Counted from the stretch's first letter, positions 37,380 through 48,727 are shown. The stretch: 64,000 nucleotides of DNA from Pseudorasbora parva (GCF_024679245.1 NC_090186.1:40074181-40138180); one strand, 5' to 3'. Notes: a model not told the origin generated them from the sequence alone. A program made the numbers and translations.

Positions 37380-37530
37380 CATACCCACACAAATGGGCTA
37401 ATTTGTTAAACAGACTCAGTCTCAGCTCAGTCTTGTATATATACTCTCAGATTTGAGGTAACCCCCCTTCATCTGTCAATGTAACCCATAGATACAAAAA
37501 CAACATGAACTCAGGAGAGATTATTCTGTA
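37380..37530 (-). promoter_or_regulatory. Promoter and upstream module of TAAR copy 3
   Basis: TATATATA lies at 37436-37443, about 222 bp from the ATG at 37214. Farther upstream is a block shared with copies 4-6 (GTAACCCATAG region, 37481-37491), then CTCAGGAGA at 37510-37518. The last resembles a degenerate Olf1/EBF site (TCCCNNGGGA), the kind used in chemosensory receptor promoters; that reading is inferred. The upstream ATG is at 37380-37382. Confidence 0.55.
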
Positions 37531-37843
37531 ATGGAGATTGAGGTTGCCCCTTATCGGCTGAAATATATTACTAAAGATATATACAAATCATAAATTATAT
37601 TTTCAACTCATTTTCACTTTAAATAGTTGATACTTATTTAAGCATGTCACGAAAATGCATAAGACAAGACAGGCTTCGGACAATGATTCCACTGGTTTCA
37701 CTTCAAAGTTGCGCAACTCTCTTTGATTTAGCGCTGCTATTTCTGTTGTTGTGTATGTTAAACTTTAAAAGGAATATTTTACCCTAAAATGAAAAATAAG
37801 TCTTAATTTACTTACCCTGGTGTTGCTCTAAAGCCTACAAACC
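37531..37843. other. Spacer
   Basis: No gene or repeat recognised. Confidence 0.5.
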
Positions 37844-38806
37844 CGATTCCAAAAAAGTTGCGACACTGTACAAATTGTGGATAAAAACAGAAAGTTTCAA
37901 ACTTTAATATTTTATTCAGAATATAACATAGATGACATGTCAAATATTTAAACTGAGAAAATGTTGATTTTTAATTGCATGGGAAAAAATTGGGGACAAG
38001 GCCATGTTTACCACTGTATGGCATCGCTTTTTTTTAATAGTCTGCAAAGTCTGGGGACTGAGGAGGCAAGTTGCTCAAGTTTAGGAATAGGAATGTTGTC
38101 CGTTCTTGTCTAATACAGACTTTATAGTTGCTCAACTGTCTTTGGTCTTCTTTGTCGCATCCTCCTCTTTATGATGCACCAAATGTTTTCTATGGGTGAA
38201 AGATCTGGACTGCAGGCTGGCCATTTCAGTACTTTTGATGCAGTATGCAAGGTCTTCCCTGAAAGAGACAACGTTTGGATGGGAGCATATGTTGTTCTAG
38301 AAATTGGATATACCTTTTAGCATTGATGTGCCTTTCCAGATGTGTAAGCTGCCCATGCCACACACACTCATGCAACCCCATACCATCAGAGATGCAGGCT
38401 TCTGAACTGAGTGCTGATAACAGCTTGGGTTGTCCTTGCCCTCTTTAGTCCGGATGACATGTTGTCCCAGTTTTCCAAAAGAACTTCACATTTTGATTCG
38501 TCTGGCCACAGAACAGTTTTCCACTTTGCCACAATCCATATTAAATGGCCCTTGACCCAGAGAAAATGCCTGTGGATCATGTTTAGATATGGCTTCTTTT
38601 TTGACCTATAGTTTTAGCCAGCAACGGCGAATGGCGCAGTGGATTGTTTTCAACGACATTTCTACATTTCTGTAAGTGTTTATGTAAGTATTCCTGAGCA
38701 CATGTTGTGATTTCCATTACAGTAGCATTCCTGTATGTGATGCAGTGCCGTCTAAGGGCCTGAAGATCATGGGCATCCAGTAAGGTTTTCCGACCTTGTT
38801 TCATGT
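37844..38806 (-). pseudogene. Tc1/mariner-like transposase relic
   Basis: The end-like ACCCGATTCCAAAAAAGTTG starts at 37844. On the minus strand are recognisable transposase blocks: GRKTLLDAHDLQALRRHC with YRNATVMEITTCAQEYL (38583-38804) and AKWKTVLWPDESKCEVL (38386-38580), where DES carries the first catalytic Asp of a DDE enzyme. The frames are separate and the far end is missing, so the copy is inactive. It belongs to a different Tc1-like lineage from the relics at 23235 and 53313. Confidence 0.8.
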
Positions 38807-39120
38807 TCTTATTTTGTTATGTTTCTCAGTTTATCATGTTCTCTGTCAGGTTTGCTGGTTGTCATGTGATTCCCATGCCCTCTTGTGTCTTGTGTGATGC
38901 TGTCATTGGTTCATTGTTTGACCCCTCTCTTCTACTTAGACTGCAGTCACACCTTTTCTATTAAGGGACAATATTTGCCACGTAATTTAACTTTTTTCCA
39001 GTGCATTTTTAAAAATCTTTATAAATACCTTTGCAACATTAATAATGTTTTAAATAAGAAAATGTTCAATAGGGAAGTACACATTTTTATTTAATTTTAT
39101 TTTATTTTATTTCACACATT
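38807..39120. other. Spacer
   Basis: No gene or repeat recognised; a TTTTA run near 39090-39110. Confidence 0.5.
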
Positions 39121-39284
39121 CCTAACAGCCTAACTCCGCCCACTGGCAATATTTGAAAAATGCTGCAAAAGTGGGCAGAGCCAAGCGGAGACAGAGGGGA
39201 CGAGATGAGGGCGGGGCTGAGCGGGGGGGCGTGCACCTGAGACCCGTAGTGACAACTTGTTTGACAGTTGTCAGACTCACAAAG

Positions 39285-39524
39285 ATGGATAGTGACTGGA
39301 GTGAGGACAGTAGCTTTGCAACAGAGCGGTCATCTAAAGAAGAGGACTTTTCTCCACCACCTTCACCGAAGGGGAGGAGGGTGAAATGTCTGTGGACACA
39401 GAGCCTTATCAATCGAGCCGCTGGCTCAAACTACCTTAACTCCCGATGCGGACGATGCTTTCATTCATTAATTCATGCTAGCGAAGCAGCAGCGCAAGAG
39501 AGAATGAGATCACTAACTAATCTA
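39285..39524 (+). other. Unidentified ORF, possible exon or repeat relic
   Basis: From the ATG at 39285 the frame reads MDSDWSEDSSFATERSS, then an acidic and proline-rich stretch (EEDFSPPPSPKGRR) and about 45 more residues. The region is GC-richer than its surroundings. A GGTGAAA splice-donor-like site follows the PPPSPK part near 39380, so only the first 30 codons may ever have been coding. I recognise no family, and the sequence may belong to a dispersed repeat. Confidence 0.2.
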
Positions 39525-40587
39525 TGAACACTGAACAGTCATATCCTTATACTGAATGCCACTAAAAAAGCGCAGGACCAATACGTTCAAACCTAATAGC
39601 CTATTACAACAGATTTCCTCAAATAAAAGTTAGACTACATACGCCAGCAGTCTAGCACGTTACGGATTTGTTGTTCATTACCACGGCAACCATTTGCGTG
39701 TCTGAAACATAGGCCGTAAAAAAATATGGACGACTCGACATCATCCGTTTCCGCTTGCCATATTTGAAGCTTTCAGGCGGCTTGCACGGCGCTGACATCT
39801 TGGGACCGAGTCTGCGCAGTAGAGCGCAGGAAGTACAGCTGCGATATCAAAAGCCCGCCCACACTCTCGCAGATGCAGAACAATTAATTATGTTGGTGTG
39901 AAATAAACAGTTATGGAAATGCAGAAATTAAAGCTAAAGCTCCAATCTGCTCCCAAAAATCCAGAAAAAAGTCCGTTAGTGCCTCAGTGACAACTTCACT
40001 GAGAGAAGACGTCGATCTCAGCTGTCAATCATGACGTCACACCCCCCGTTTTTATAGCATCAGATAAAGAACTAAAACTAAACTTATTTTAAAAACGAAC
40101 ACTTGAAATGAAATCATCGTGATGATAAATGCCTACAATGACATAAACTAACTTTGGGGAACAAATATTTGAAGTGGTATTTTATTGTTATTTTGCCTCG
40201 CGTCCATTAGAAAACACAGAGGGGCGGTTATACTGGGACCGGTCACCGGGGGGCGATAGAGGCACCAAAGCTTCAGTATCTGAGAGGGAGACTGCAGGCT
40301 TGGTCTGAAAGCGTCTGAAGTATGAGAATTATCTGTAGACATGACGGGTGGCAAAAATATCAGAAGAAAAGCTTAACATGTACTTACAACTGCATTATTT
40401 ATCTGTATTTTCTTCATTAGGATGTTGAAAGCAAGTGACGAGAAAGTTTCATTCAGAATGTTTCTACTTCATGTAACATGAGCGCTCATACTGGACTGAA
40501 GCCGTTCTCATCATGTGATCAAGGAAAAACATTTCTTAGGGCGTGGTGAGCTCGTGCCAGGGGCGTGGATAGTGAGCCGTTGGAAGC
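39525..40587. other. Non-coding stretch with a repeat fragment
   Basis: A short relative of the dispersed repeat of 15590-16120 lies at about 39715-39830 in reverse complement (GTAAAAAAATATGGACG and the CTTGGGACCGAGTC region). No gene recognised. Confidence 0.5.
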
Positions 40588-41256
40588 AAGGGGGTAATCT
40601 AGCGCTCGGAAAGCGTTCCACCCCTAGGGGCTGCCATTGCTAACCAAGCCATCACCTCCTGTTAGCATCCCATTGACTCCCATTCATTTTTGAGTCACTT
40701 TGACAGTGAATAACTTTACATCTGAGACGTTTAAAGACTCCATTTGTCCATTGTTTATTTCTAAAGAAACACGACAATGTATAAAAGGCTCCATTACCTT
40801 GTATCTTACACTATCGCCCCGCAGAAGCTGTTTTTGTAAAAATAGGCTAACGATTGCGTCATAACCAACGCGACCCTGTCGCACAGTTGAGAAATTACCG
40901 TATAGACCTGAGGAGACGCTCGCAGGCAATCTTTTACTGTCTATGAAACAGTCGGGGGGACGTGGAGACATAAAGTCTGATAAAGTCAAGGGAGAAGAAT
41001 GGGGAGAAGCCCATAGTGAGCCAAAAGCAACGGGAGAAAATATTTAAACAACGTGATTCAGCTTTCACTTTCCACAACTACTAGAAGACCTACAGCTGTC
41101 AGACAGGAGGCTCACGTCACATCTACGTCGTCAAGCTCAGTCTGAGCCTGCGCAGTTCGCTCAGCCATCAGGAAGTGAGTGCCCCTAGGTTGACTTCATT
41201 ATTTTGCCGTTGACGTCAATGGGAACGCTCGGTCCATTTCTTTTACTGTCTATGGC
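40588..41256. repeat. Left arm of a 0.67-kb inverted repeat pair
   Basis: The reverse complement of 45383-46054 with high similarity along its length. Shared landmarks include GGAAAGCGTTCCACCCCTAG, GACTCCCATTCATTTTTGAG and GAAATTACCGTATAGACC. The pair brackets TAAR copy 4. It is likely two insertions of one dispersed cyprinid repeat. Confidence 0.85.
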
Positions 41257-42182
41257 TGGAAGCACCACAACGTCCAATAGGAAAATTCAACTGCAGTAGC
41301 CACCGTTCAACCTTAAGAGGGCAGCACTAAGACATTTTTACACCATATATTATAGAATTAAAACACTTTATACCCAAATGTCAAAACATTTAATCCTTGC
41401 CTCCTTGCAAATGCATACTAGACGGTCTTCAGAATCAGCGAGCGGTTGTTAATAACCGTCCGGGTTGTCAAAGAAGTACTTCAAAAAATGTTCGGTGTAA
41501 CTGCCACAGTTCAGCTCGTCTGCGATTAACTTTTTAACTAACAGATTCTGCAAAAAAAAAAAAAAAATCAAAAATCACTTATTTTGGAGAAAAAAAACAC
41601 TTCTCTTCACGTTCTTCATGCTAGTAAGTGCTAAATCTAAAGGTACATTGTCGAGAACGGCATCACTATAGCGCGATGTGCTAAAAATCCCCCTCTGTGC
41701 ATGAAAATCTGTACATGTGGCCATGGTAATAGCCTTGAAATAAACATGTTTGATATGGATCGACTGATATATATTTTTTTAACTTAATATTCATTTGTCA
41801 CAGGTTTCATTAGCCTAGATAAATAGTATGCAGAATATAGTATAGCAGAAAGTGTTTTTTATTGAGTCTTGATCTTAATCAGGCAATGTAAATCAAAGCA
41901 AAAATGTTTAAAAAAAAATAAAACAAAGGGAGTTTTTTATGTAATCCCCTTTAAAATGCTATCAAGAGAGATGAATAATGCAATTAAAATCGTCAATCAA
42001 TTTAAAATGTTAATTTCACAAAAAAAGCAGGCTAAGTAGTATGTTTTATTATAAATGTACAAAGTTCATAAGAAACATTTGCATTTTCATAACAAACATT
42101 TGCAAAATGGCGTATGAATTAAAAAGAATGACACAAAAATGTAACTTTATTGTAATGCCTGAAATAAATGTGAGTGATGTGT
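41257..42182. other. 3' flank of TAAR copy 4
   Basis: AT-rich; no gene seen. TTTATT at 42146-42151 gives AATAAA on the minus strand, 32 bp 3' of the receptor stop: a likely poly(A) signal. Confidence 0.55.
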
Positions 42183-43202
42183 TCATTCAAAAGTTAAAGT
42201 GTTTAAATCCTTGACGCCACAGATATAAGTGTATATAAGAATCTTAAATGCATTCTGAAAAGAAGGGTAAAAAAATCCATAAATCAAAGGGTTACAAGTG
42301 GAGTTAAAATATGCAAACCATATTACAACATCATAAACATCAGGTGGGGTTACATAATTGTAAAAAGGGTCAACAGCAGTAACAGTAAAAAAAGGCAGCC
42401 AGCAGAAATAAAAAACACCCATGACAATGGCCAGAGTTTTTGCTGCCTTTCTCTCTCTGTGTGCAGAGCTTTGGCTCTTCATCCCTCCTGCTGTCACTCT
42501 TTCTGACATAACCTTTGCATGTTTTCTTGCAACATGGAAGATTTTCATATACAGAGAGCTCATGATCATCCCGGGAAGGACGAATGTGAGAATTAGACAT
42601 ATAATACCCCACCGTTTGTTAAAAAACAGAACACAACTTCCCACACAGTAAACCTGCAATATAAGCATCTCTAGTCCAACTGCATTTATCCCTGAAAACA
42701 CGACATAAAAGCTGTAGAGAAATGAAAACAGCCAAGTGAAGGTTATACTTAAAGTCACAGTGTTATTTGTGACCCTCCTGTTGTACCTCAAAGGGTCACA
42801 AATGGCCCAGTACCTGTCAACCGATATTAAACTGAGGTGCAGTAAGGAAGAGATACAGAAGGTCATGTCCAAACTAAAATGCACTTTACACACAAAATCT
42901 CCCAGATACCAGCAGCCTTCAACAGATCGCACCATGCTGTACGGCATGACCAAAGAGCCCAGCAGACAATCACAAGCTGCCAGCGACTGAACGATCATGT
43001 GAGTTGGAGACTGAAGATGTTTGAAGTGAGAGATGGAGATGATGATCAGCAGGTTCCCAAAAATTGTTGTGAGGATCATCAGCACCATTAAAACATACAT
43101 TGCCACTTTAAGGACAGTAAGACGATGCAATTTAGGACAGGAGTCCGGCAGGAGTGGAAAGCAGAGAAGCACATTCTCAGAGTCAGTTCTGTTTGAAGTC
43201 AT
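42183..43202 (-). CDS. Trace amine-associated receptor (TAAR), copy 4
   Basis: A single-exon receptor of 339 residues from the ATG at 43202 (MTSNRTD start aligned with its relatives) to TGA at 42183. The frame is open upstream to 43322 but only from a TTG, so the longer form is not preferred. It has an N4 sequon, D112 (3.32), Cys at 3.36, DRY, CWLP, Y7.43 and NPLIY. It is the most distinct of the six in TM5-7 (ILTFVLPGMIM, VDPFYNYVTPPDVYDVV). The TAAR-specific Trp is Ser (YPSFQ). ECL2 (GINAVGLEMLILQVYC) is shared with copy 5. Inverted repeats bracket the gene. Confidence 0.94.
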   Translation of the reverse strand: MTSNRTDSENVLLCFPLLPDSCPKLHRLTVLKVAMYVLMVLMILTTIFGNLLIIISISHFKHLQSPTHMIVQSLAACDCLLGSLVMPYSMVRSVEGCWYLGDFVCKVHFSLDMTFCISSLLHLSLISVDRYWAICDPLRYNRRVTNNTVTLSITFTWLFSFLYSFYVVFSGINAVGLEMLILQVYCVGSCVLFFNKRWGIICLILTFVLPGMIMSSLYMKIFHVARKHAKVMSERVTAGGMKSQSSAHRERKAAKTLAIVMGVFYFCWLPFFTVTAVDPFYNYVTPPDVYDVVIWFAYFNSTCNPLIYGFFYPSFQNAFKILIYTYICGVKDLNTLTFE

Positions 43203-43336
43203 CACGTCTGCTCCAGATGCTGTGAAGATTTTCTTTGTAACCATAAAAAGGCAGACATTTATAAAACAAAATAAAAACAGAATAATTGAATAAATTATAG
43301 TTTGGAGAAGACCAATATCCAAAGAAAGGTATAGTA

Positions 43337-43480
43337 CATGTCCATCTAGTTTAACTCACTATATGGACTCAGAGCAGTTCAGTCTTGTTTATAAATACTC
43401 TCAGATATTAGGTTAACCCCCCTACTTTTGTCAGTGTAACCCATAGTTACAAAAACAACATCTCAGGAGATTAAAACAAG
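43337..43480 (-). promoter_or_regulatory. Promoter and upstream module of TAAR copy 4
   Basis: TATTTATA (minus strand, 43390-43397) is 188 bp from the ATG. The shared block (GTCAGTGTAACCCATAG, 43430-43446) and TCTCAGGAGA (43461-43470, Olf1/EBF-like) lie upstream. An upstream ATG at 43337-43339 opens an ORF of only 14 codons. Confidence 0.55.
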
Positions 43481-43841
43481 AAAAAACTTCAACTATGTGT
43501 CCTTATTTAATGATCAGGGTGTCAGTGGCGGAACTAGAGTTTTTTACGTGGGGTGTCCAAGGCTGTAGAGGGCCAAAGAAATGTGTGTAGCCCTAACCTG
43601 GCATTAAAAAGCATGAATAAATCCTATAATTCTTCTCCTCCTTCTTCTTCTTATTTTACGGCAGTTGGCATCCAGCTTATTGGTGCATTACCGTCAGCAT
43701 CTGCTCCAGAGTGTGGATCAGATAATAGATTTACAATCTACTTTTCCTTGCCATAGTTCCCCATTAATATATTTACCCATTCTAACATACCCATGGGTAC
43801 AAAGCCCTATGATTGCTGGCAGGAAAATTTCTACCAATCCA
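43481..43841. repeat. Repeat-rich spacer
   Basis: It contains GCAGTTGGCATCCAGCTTAT, a phrase I know from dispersed fish repeats, after a short CTTCTT run. No gene. Confidence 0.4.
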
Positions 43842-44740
43842 AATCATTGAATTCAGGTGTTCCAATGATTTCCATGGCCACAGGTGTATTAAATCAAGCA
43901 CCTAGGCATGCAGACGCTTCTACAAACATTTGTGAAAGAATGGGTCGCTCTCAGGAGCTCAGTGAACTCACACGTGGTACCGTAATAGTTTGCCACCTGT
44001 GCAATAAGACCATTTGTTACATTTCCTCACTATTAAATATTCCATGGTCATAGTGAAATTAACTCTTAATGCTTCAGCATACCAAGACATGTTGGACTAT
44101 TTCATGCTTCCAGCTTTGTCGGAACAGTTGGCCTCTTGCACAAAGCAAGGTCCATAAAGACATGGATAAGTGAGTTTGGTGCGGAAGAATTTGACTGGCC
44201 TGCACAGAGTCCTGGCCTCAACCTGATAGAACACCTTTAGGATATATCAGAGCGGCACCTGTGAGAAAGAGCTTCATGGAATGGGTTTCGATGGCCGAGC
44301 ATCTGTAGAGATGTTCTTTGGAGTGACAAATCACACTTGTCTGGCTATCCGATGGCTGAATCTGGGTTTACTTGACTGTCAACTTTACTTGACTGACTGC
44401 ATTGTGCCAAGTGTAAAGTTTGGTGGAGGGTGGATTATGGTGTGTGTTTGTTGTTTTTTACGGGTTGGGTTTGGCCCTTTAGTTCCAGTGAAAGGAACTT
44501 CAGCATCTGTGCCTGTGTCTGACCTCACAAATGAGCTTCTAAAAAAATGGTTTTGAACAAAATCCTATAAACATACTCCTGAACCTTGTGGAAAGACTTC
44601 CCAGAAGAGTTGAAGCTGTTATAGCTGTAAAGGGTGGGCCAACTCCATATTAAGCCCTACATATTAAGAATGGGATGTCATTAAAGTACATGTGCATGTT
44701 CAGGCAGGTGTCCCAAAACTTTTGGCAATATAGTGTATGT
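43842..44740 (+). pseudogene. Rearranged Tc1-like element relic
   Basis: The transposase 5' part (GCATGCAGACGCTTCTACAA, GAATGGGTCGCTCTCAGGAG) is followed out of order by a later part (AATGCTTCAGCATACC to ACCTGATAGAACACC), then an earlier part (GAGCTTCATGGAATGGG to TTTGGTGGAGG), then the 3' end ending TTTTGGCAATATAGTGTA. The blocks match the relic at 53313-54265. The order is scrambled and frames are broken. Confidence 0.8.
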
Positions 44741-45382
44741 CTGTTTCAATCCATTCAATGACAATCTTATGATACTATTCATAAAATAATGTTTACTTTG
44801 TGTTATCAGCCACGCTGCTAGCGCACTTGACCAATACAGTGCTACCGTTGTCAGCAAAGCTTTAAGCCTTGTTTGTACTCAACGCGTCCGCATGATTGCA
44901 AGGGTGTGTGAGGCAAAAATTACGTCAACGCGGAGTGAGCGGTCGTCCGCATTGGGTCCACAAAACCTCATTTCGCCTGGCGGTGTGCAGCGCATTTTTT
45001 GTAACAGTGCGCGCGGCTCCACATCCGAAGATGAATGAGTTTTTGGAGAATCTAGCCGAGCATAACGTTTCATCACACCGGCACCCAGTTTGCACATACA
45101 AATTAGGTGCTTATATTTACTAAATGACCATACAAAAAAAGAAATAATTTAGCAGAATAAAGATCCATGTTTAATCAAATAAATAAATAAATCACAACAC
45201 TAAAATGTTTAGTGAAATTAGGAAATATTTAAGAGATCGTTAATTTAGTTGCATACATATATTTTGTTCTTGTGTCACAAGCAATAATATCAAGCCAATG
45301 TTTACTGAGTTTTACACGATTCTTTAGTAGTGTGGTTTTTGGTAAAATATACTAAAATAAATATCATCACCTCTGTACATTA
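44741..45382. other. Non-coding stretch
   Basis: The GC-richer part 44860-45075 (GTACTCAACGCGTCCGC) looks like a fragment of a dispersed element, but its ends are not seen. No gene. Confidence 0.4.
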
Positions 45383-46054
45383 GCCATAGACAGTAAACGA
45401 AATGGACACAGCATTCCCATACACTTAAACGGCAGAAAATGAAGTCAATTAGATCACTCACTTCCTGATGGCTGAGCGAACTGCGCAGGCTCAGACTGAG
45501 CTTGACGACGTAGATGTGACGTGAGCAACCTGTCTGACAGCTGTAGGTCTTCTAGTAGTTGTGGAAAGTGAAATCTGAATCCCGTTGTTTAAATGTTTTG
45601 TCCCGTTGCTTTTGGCTCACTATCGGTTTCTCCCATTTCTTCTCCCTTGACTTTATCAGACTTTATGTCTCAACGTCCCCCCGACTGTCTGATAGACAGT
45701 AAAAGATAGCTTCTGAGCGTCTCCTCCTGTCTATACGGTAATTTCTCAACTGTGTGACAGAGTCGCGTTGGTAATGACGCAATCGTTAGCCTATTTTTAC
45801 AAAAACAATTTTTACTTCTGCGGGGCGATACTGTAAGATACAAGGTAATGGAGCCTTTTATGCATTGTCGTGTTTCTTTAGAAATAAACAATGGACAAAT
45901 GGAGTCTTTAAACGCCTCAGATGTAAAGTTATTCACTGTCAAAGTGACTCAAAAATGAATGGGAGTCAATGGGATGCCAACAGCAGGTGATGGTTTGGTT
46001 AGCAATGGCCGCCCCTAGGGGTGGAACGCTTTCCGAGTGCTAGATTACCCCCTT
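45383..46054. repeat. Right arm of the 0.67-kb inverted repeat pair
   Basis: Reverse-complement partner of 40588-41256. Its ORF (45670-45942, minus) has no domain. Confidence 0.85.
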
Positions 46055-46353
46055 GACATTAGCCCACTTCTTTTCAATGCTTTTTCCTGATGGTTTACAG
46101 AAGAATTACTCCGAGTCGCCCTCTGTCGTTTCAACGACAGAACATAGTACAAAATAATTTCTGGAGTTTCTCTGAAAATGTCAATAAAAAAAAAAAAAAA
46201 TTGCAACATTGATTTTAGCGTCACATGTGTCATGTCCAAGATTACTAAAATTATTTAGGTCACTGCTTCCAGTAAATACATAAAGTTCATGAGAAAAAAT
46301 ATTTATTGTAATGCTTTTCAATTAGTGTGCCATATTCAATATGTGTGCCGTAT
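46055..46353. other. 3' flank of TAAR copy 5
   Basis: Poly-A tract near 46187-46200. TTTATT at 46302-46307 gives a minus-strand AATAAA 47 bp 3' of the stop. Confidence 0.55.
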
Positions 46354-47373
46354 TCATGCAAAAGTTGAGGTATTTAAATCCATGATGCCACAGATATAAT
46401 TGGATATAAGAATCTTAAAGGCCTTCTGAAAACAAGGGTAGAAAAAACCATAAATCAAAGGGTTACAAGTGGAGTTAAAATATGCAAACCAAACTAAAGC
46501 ATCAAAAACATCAGCTGGGGTTAAATAATTTAAAAAAGGGTCAACAGCAGTAACAGTAAAATAAGGCAGCCAGCAGAAATAAAAAACGCCCATGACAATG
46601 GCCAGAGTTTTCGCTGCCTTTCTCTCTCTGTGTGCAGAGCTTTGGCTCTTCAGCCCTCCTGCTGTCACTCTTTCTGACATAACCTTTGCATGTTTTCTTG
46701 CAACATGGAAGATTTTCATATACAGAGAGCTCATGATCGTCCCGGGAAGAAAGAATGTGAGGATTGGACATATAATACCCCACTCTTTGTTAAAAAACAG
46801 AACACAACTTCCCACACAGTAAACGTGCAATATAAGCATCTCTAGTCCAACTGCATTTATCCCTGAAAACACGACATAAAAGCTGTAAAGAAATGAAAAC
46901 AGCCAAGTGAAGGTTATACTTAAAGTCACAGTGTTATTTGTGACCCTCATTTTGTACCTGAAAGGATCACAAATGGCCCAGTACCTGTCAACCGATATTA
47001 AACTGAGGTGCAGTAAGGAAGAGATACAGAAGGTCATGTCCAAACTTGAATGCACTTTACACACAACATCTCCCAGATACCAGCAGCCTTCAACAGATCG
47101 CACCATGCTGTACGGCATGACCAAAGAGCCCAGCAGACAATCACTGGCAGCCAGAGAGCGAACGATCAGATGAGTTGGAGACTGAAGATGTTTGAAGTGA
47201 GAGATGGAGATGATGATCAGCAGGTTCCCAAAAACTGTTGTGAGGATCATCAGCACCATTAAAACATACATTGCCACTTTAACCACAGCAAGACGTTGTA
47301 CTTTCGGACAGGAGTCCAGTCGGAGTGGATAGCAGAGAAGCACATTCTCAGTGTTAGTTTCATTTGATGTCAT
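46354..47373 (-). CDS. Trace amine-associated receptor (TAAR), copy 5
   Basis: A single-exon receptor, 339 residues from the ATG at 47373 (second of two adjacent ATGs; MTSNETN) to TGA at 46354. The frame continues upstream to ATGs at 47493 and 47499, which would add 40-42 residues with a hydrophobic core (IILLILCFF). It has an N4 sequon, D112 (3.32), DRY, CWLPYF, Y7.43, NPLIY and a tail ending STFA. TM2-3 is nearly identical to copy 6, and TM4-ECL2 is nearly identical to copy 4 (SFYVVFSGINAVGLEM). The TAAR-specific Trp is Cys (YPCFQ). DPF replaces DPL after DRYWAIC in the second intracellular loop. It is likely an olfactory amine receptor. Confidence 0.94.
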   Translation of the reverse strand: MTSNETNTENVLLCYPLRLDSCPKVQRLAVVKVAMYVLMVLMILTTVFGNLLIIISISHFKHLQSPTHLIVRSLAASDCLLGSLVMPYSMVRSVEGCWYLGDVVCKVHSSLDMTFCISSLLHLSLISVDRYWAICDPFRYKMRVTNNTVTLSITFTWLFSFLYSFYVVFSGINAVGLEMLILHVYCVGSCVLFFNKEWGIICPILTFFLPGTIMSSLYMKIFHVARKHAKVMSERVTAGGLKSQSSAHRERKAAKTLAIVMGVFYFCWLPYFTVTAVDPFLNYLTPADVFDALVWFAYFNSTCNPLIYGFFYPCFQKAFKILISNYICGIMDLNTSTFA

Positions 47374-47490
47374 CATGTCTGCTCCAGATGCTGAGAGGAT
47401 TTTCTTAATTGTAAAAAAGCAAAGTATAAGCAAAATTATTTTGAAAGGATGGTAAAGGCTAATATCAAAAGAAAGGTGAACATTTATATA

Positions 47491-47745
<255 letters not shown>

Positions 47746-47843
47746 ATAAAATGAGTCCTAATTTGAAGATCAATGGATGGGTTGGAGACGCATTACACCA
47801 TCATCATAATTAATTGTTGGTACACAGCAAAATTAATTAATGT

Positions 47844-48251
47844 GGCCCCACTTTATATTAGGTGGCCTTAAGAACTATGTACTTACATCAAAAAATAAGT
47901 ACAATGTACTTACTGTGTTCAAATTGTATTGCAAAACACGTTTGCTGATATTGAGGTGGGATACGGGTAGAGTTAGGGACAGGTGTGGTGATAAGGGTCA
48001 GTTTAAGGGTAGAGTTAGGGACAGGTGTGGTGATAAGGGTCAGTTTAAGGGTAGGGTTAGGGGGTAAGGGAAGTGCCAATTTGTAATTACAAATGTAACT
48101 ACAGAAATTAATTACAGACATAATTACATGCAGGTATTATTTAAAATGTACAATGTAAAAACATGTATGTACACAATAAGTGCATTGCATCAAATGTTTA
48201 ATTAAAATGTTACTACATAGTAGTTAAGGCCACCTAATATAAAGTGGGTCC
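47844..48251. mobile_element. hAT-like MITE, 408 bp, with 8-bp target duplication
   Basis: The ends are 27-bp inverted repeats (47844-47870 and 48225-48251) with one mismatch; the core is CACTTTATATTAGGTGGCC. Both flanks are ATTAATGT (47836-47843 and 48252-48259), a perfect 8-bp duplication as made by hAT transposases. Inside are two copies of a 42-bp repeat (about 47964-48050) and GGGTTAGGG-type runs. No coding region. Confidence 0.9.
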
Positions 48252-48604
48252 ATTAATGTTGTTCACATAAAATCAGGGTTGTTATATTAAACTAAAAACA
48301 AAAAAACTTGGTAACACTTTACAATTGTAACGTATGCGTTAACAGCAGCATCAATACATGTTAGTACATGTTTGATAATTAATACATTCATTAACATGTA
48401 TGGCTAAACTAAGGCCCCATCCACATGTTGACGCGTTTAGCTGAATGAAACAGTGCCTGCCCTACGAGGCCAATCCAAAAAGCCACCACTACTGAATCAT
48501 TGGATCACTTTCCCATCCGGTTCATTTTCATAAAATCAGTTCAGTTAGAGAACAGACACTACAATTAAAAACTGTAACTCAAATCCTTACTCTTGTCCAT
48601 TTTC
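48252..48604. other. Spacer with repeat fragments
   Basis: It contains a GGTAACACTTTACAAT-type fragment (about 48310) and a GGCCCCATCCACATG fragment related to 25091-25325. No gene. Confidence 0.4.
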
Positions 48605-48727
48605 CCATCAACTTCACTTGCTGCTTGATATATATCCCACCCATTAACACGCGGGTTAATGAAGATATAATCATTGTTATTCACTTCACCTGTCAGTGTT
48701 CATAATGTTATGCCTGATGGATGTATA
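48605..48727 (-). pseudogene. Tc1-like element end fragment
   Basis: In reverse complement it reads CATCAGGCATAACATTATG, then GACAGGTGAAGTGAATAAC and GTGGGATATATA. These are the left end and start of the Tc1-like family seen at 34384. Nothing of the transposase survives. Confidence 0.65.

Noticed and set aside
37215..37388. Longer N-terminus for TAAR copy 3 as the real protein start (and likewise for copies 4, 5 and 6)
   Set aside because: The leader is not kept in one frame: a short deletion shifts it in copy 4, it closes early in copies 1-2, and copy 6 lacks the ATG. Kept as a finding, not as the CDS start.
47964..48060. Interstitial telomere repeat
   Set aside because: GGGTTAGGG-like runs occur, but the true period is 42 bp within a MITE, not TTAGGG.
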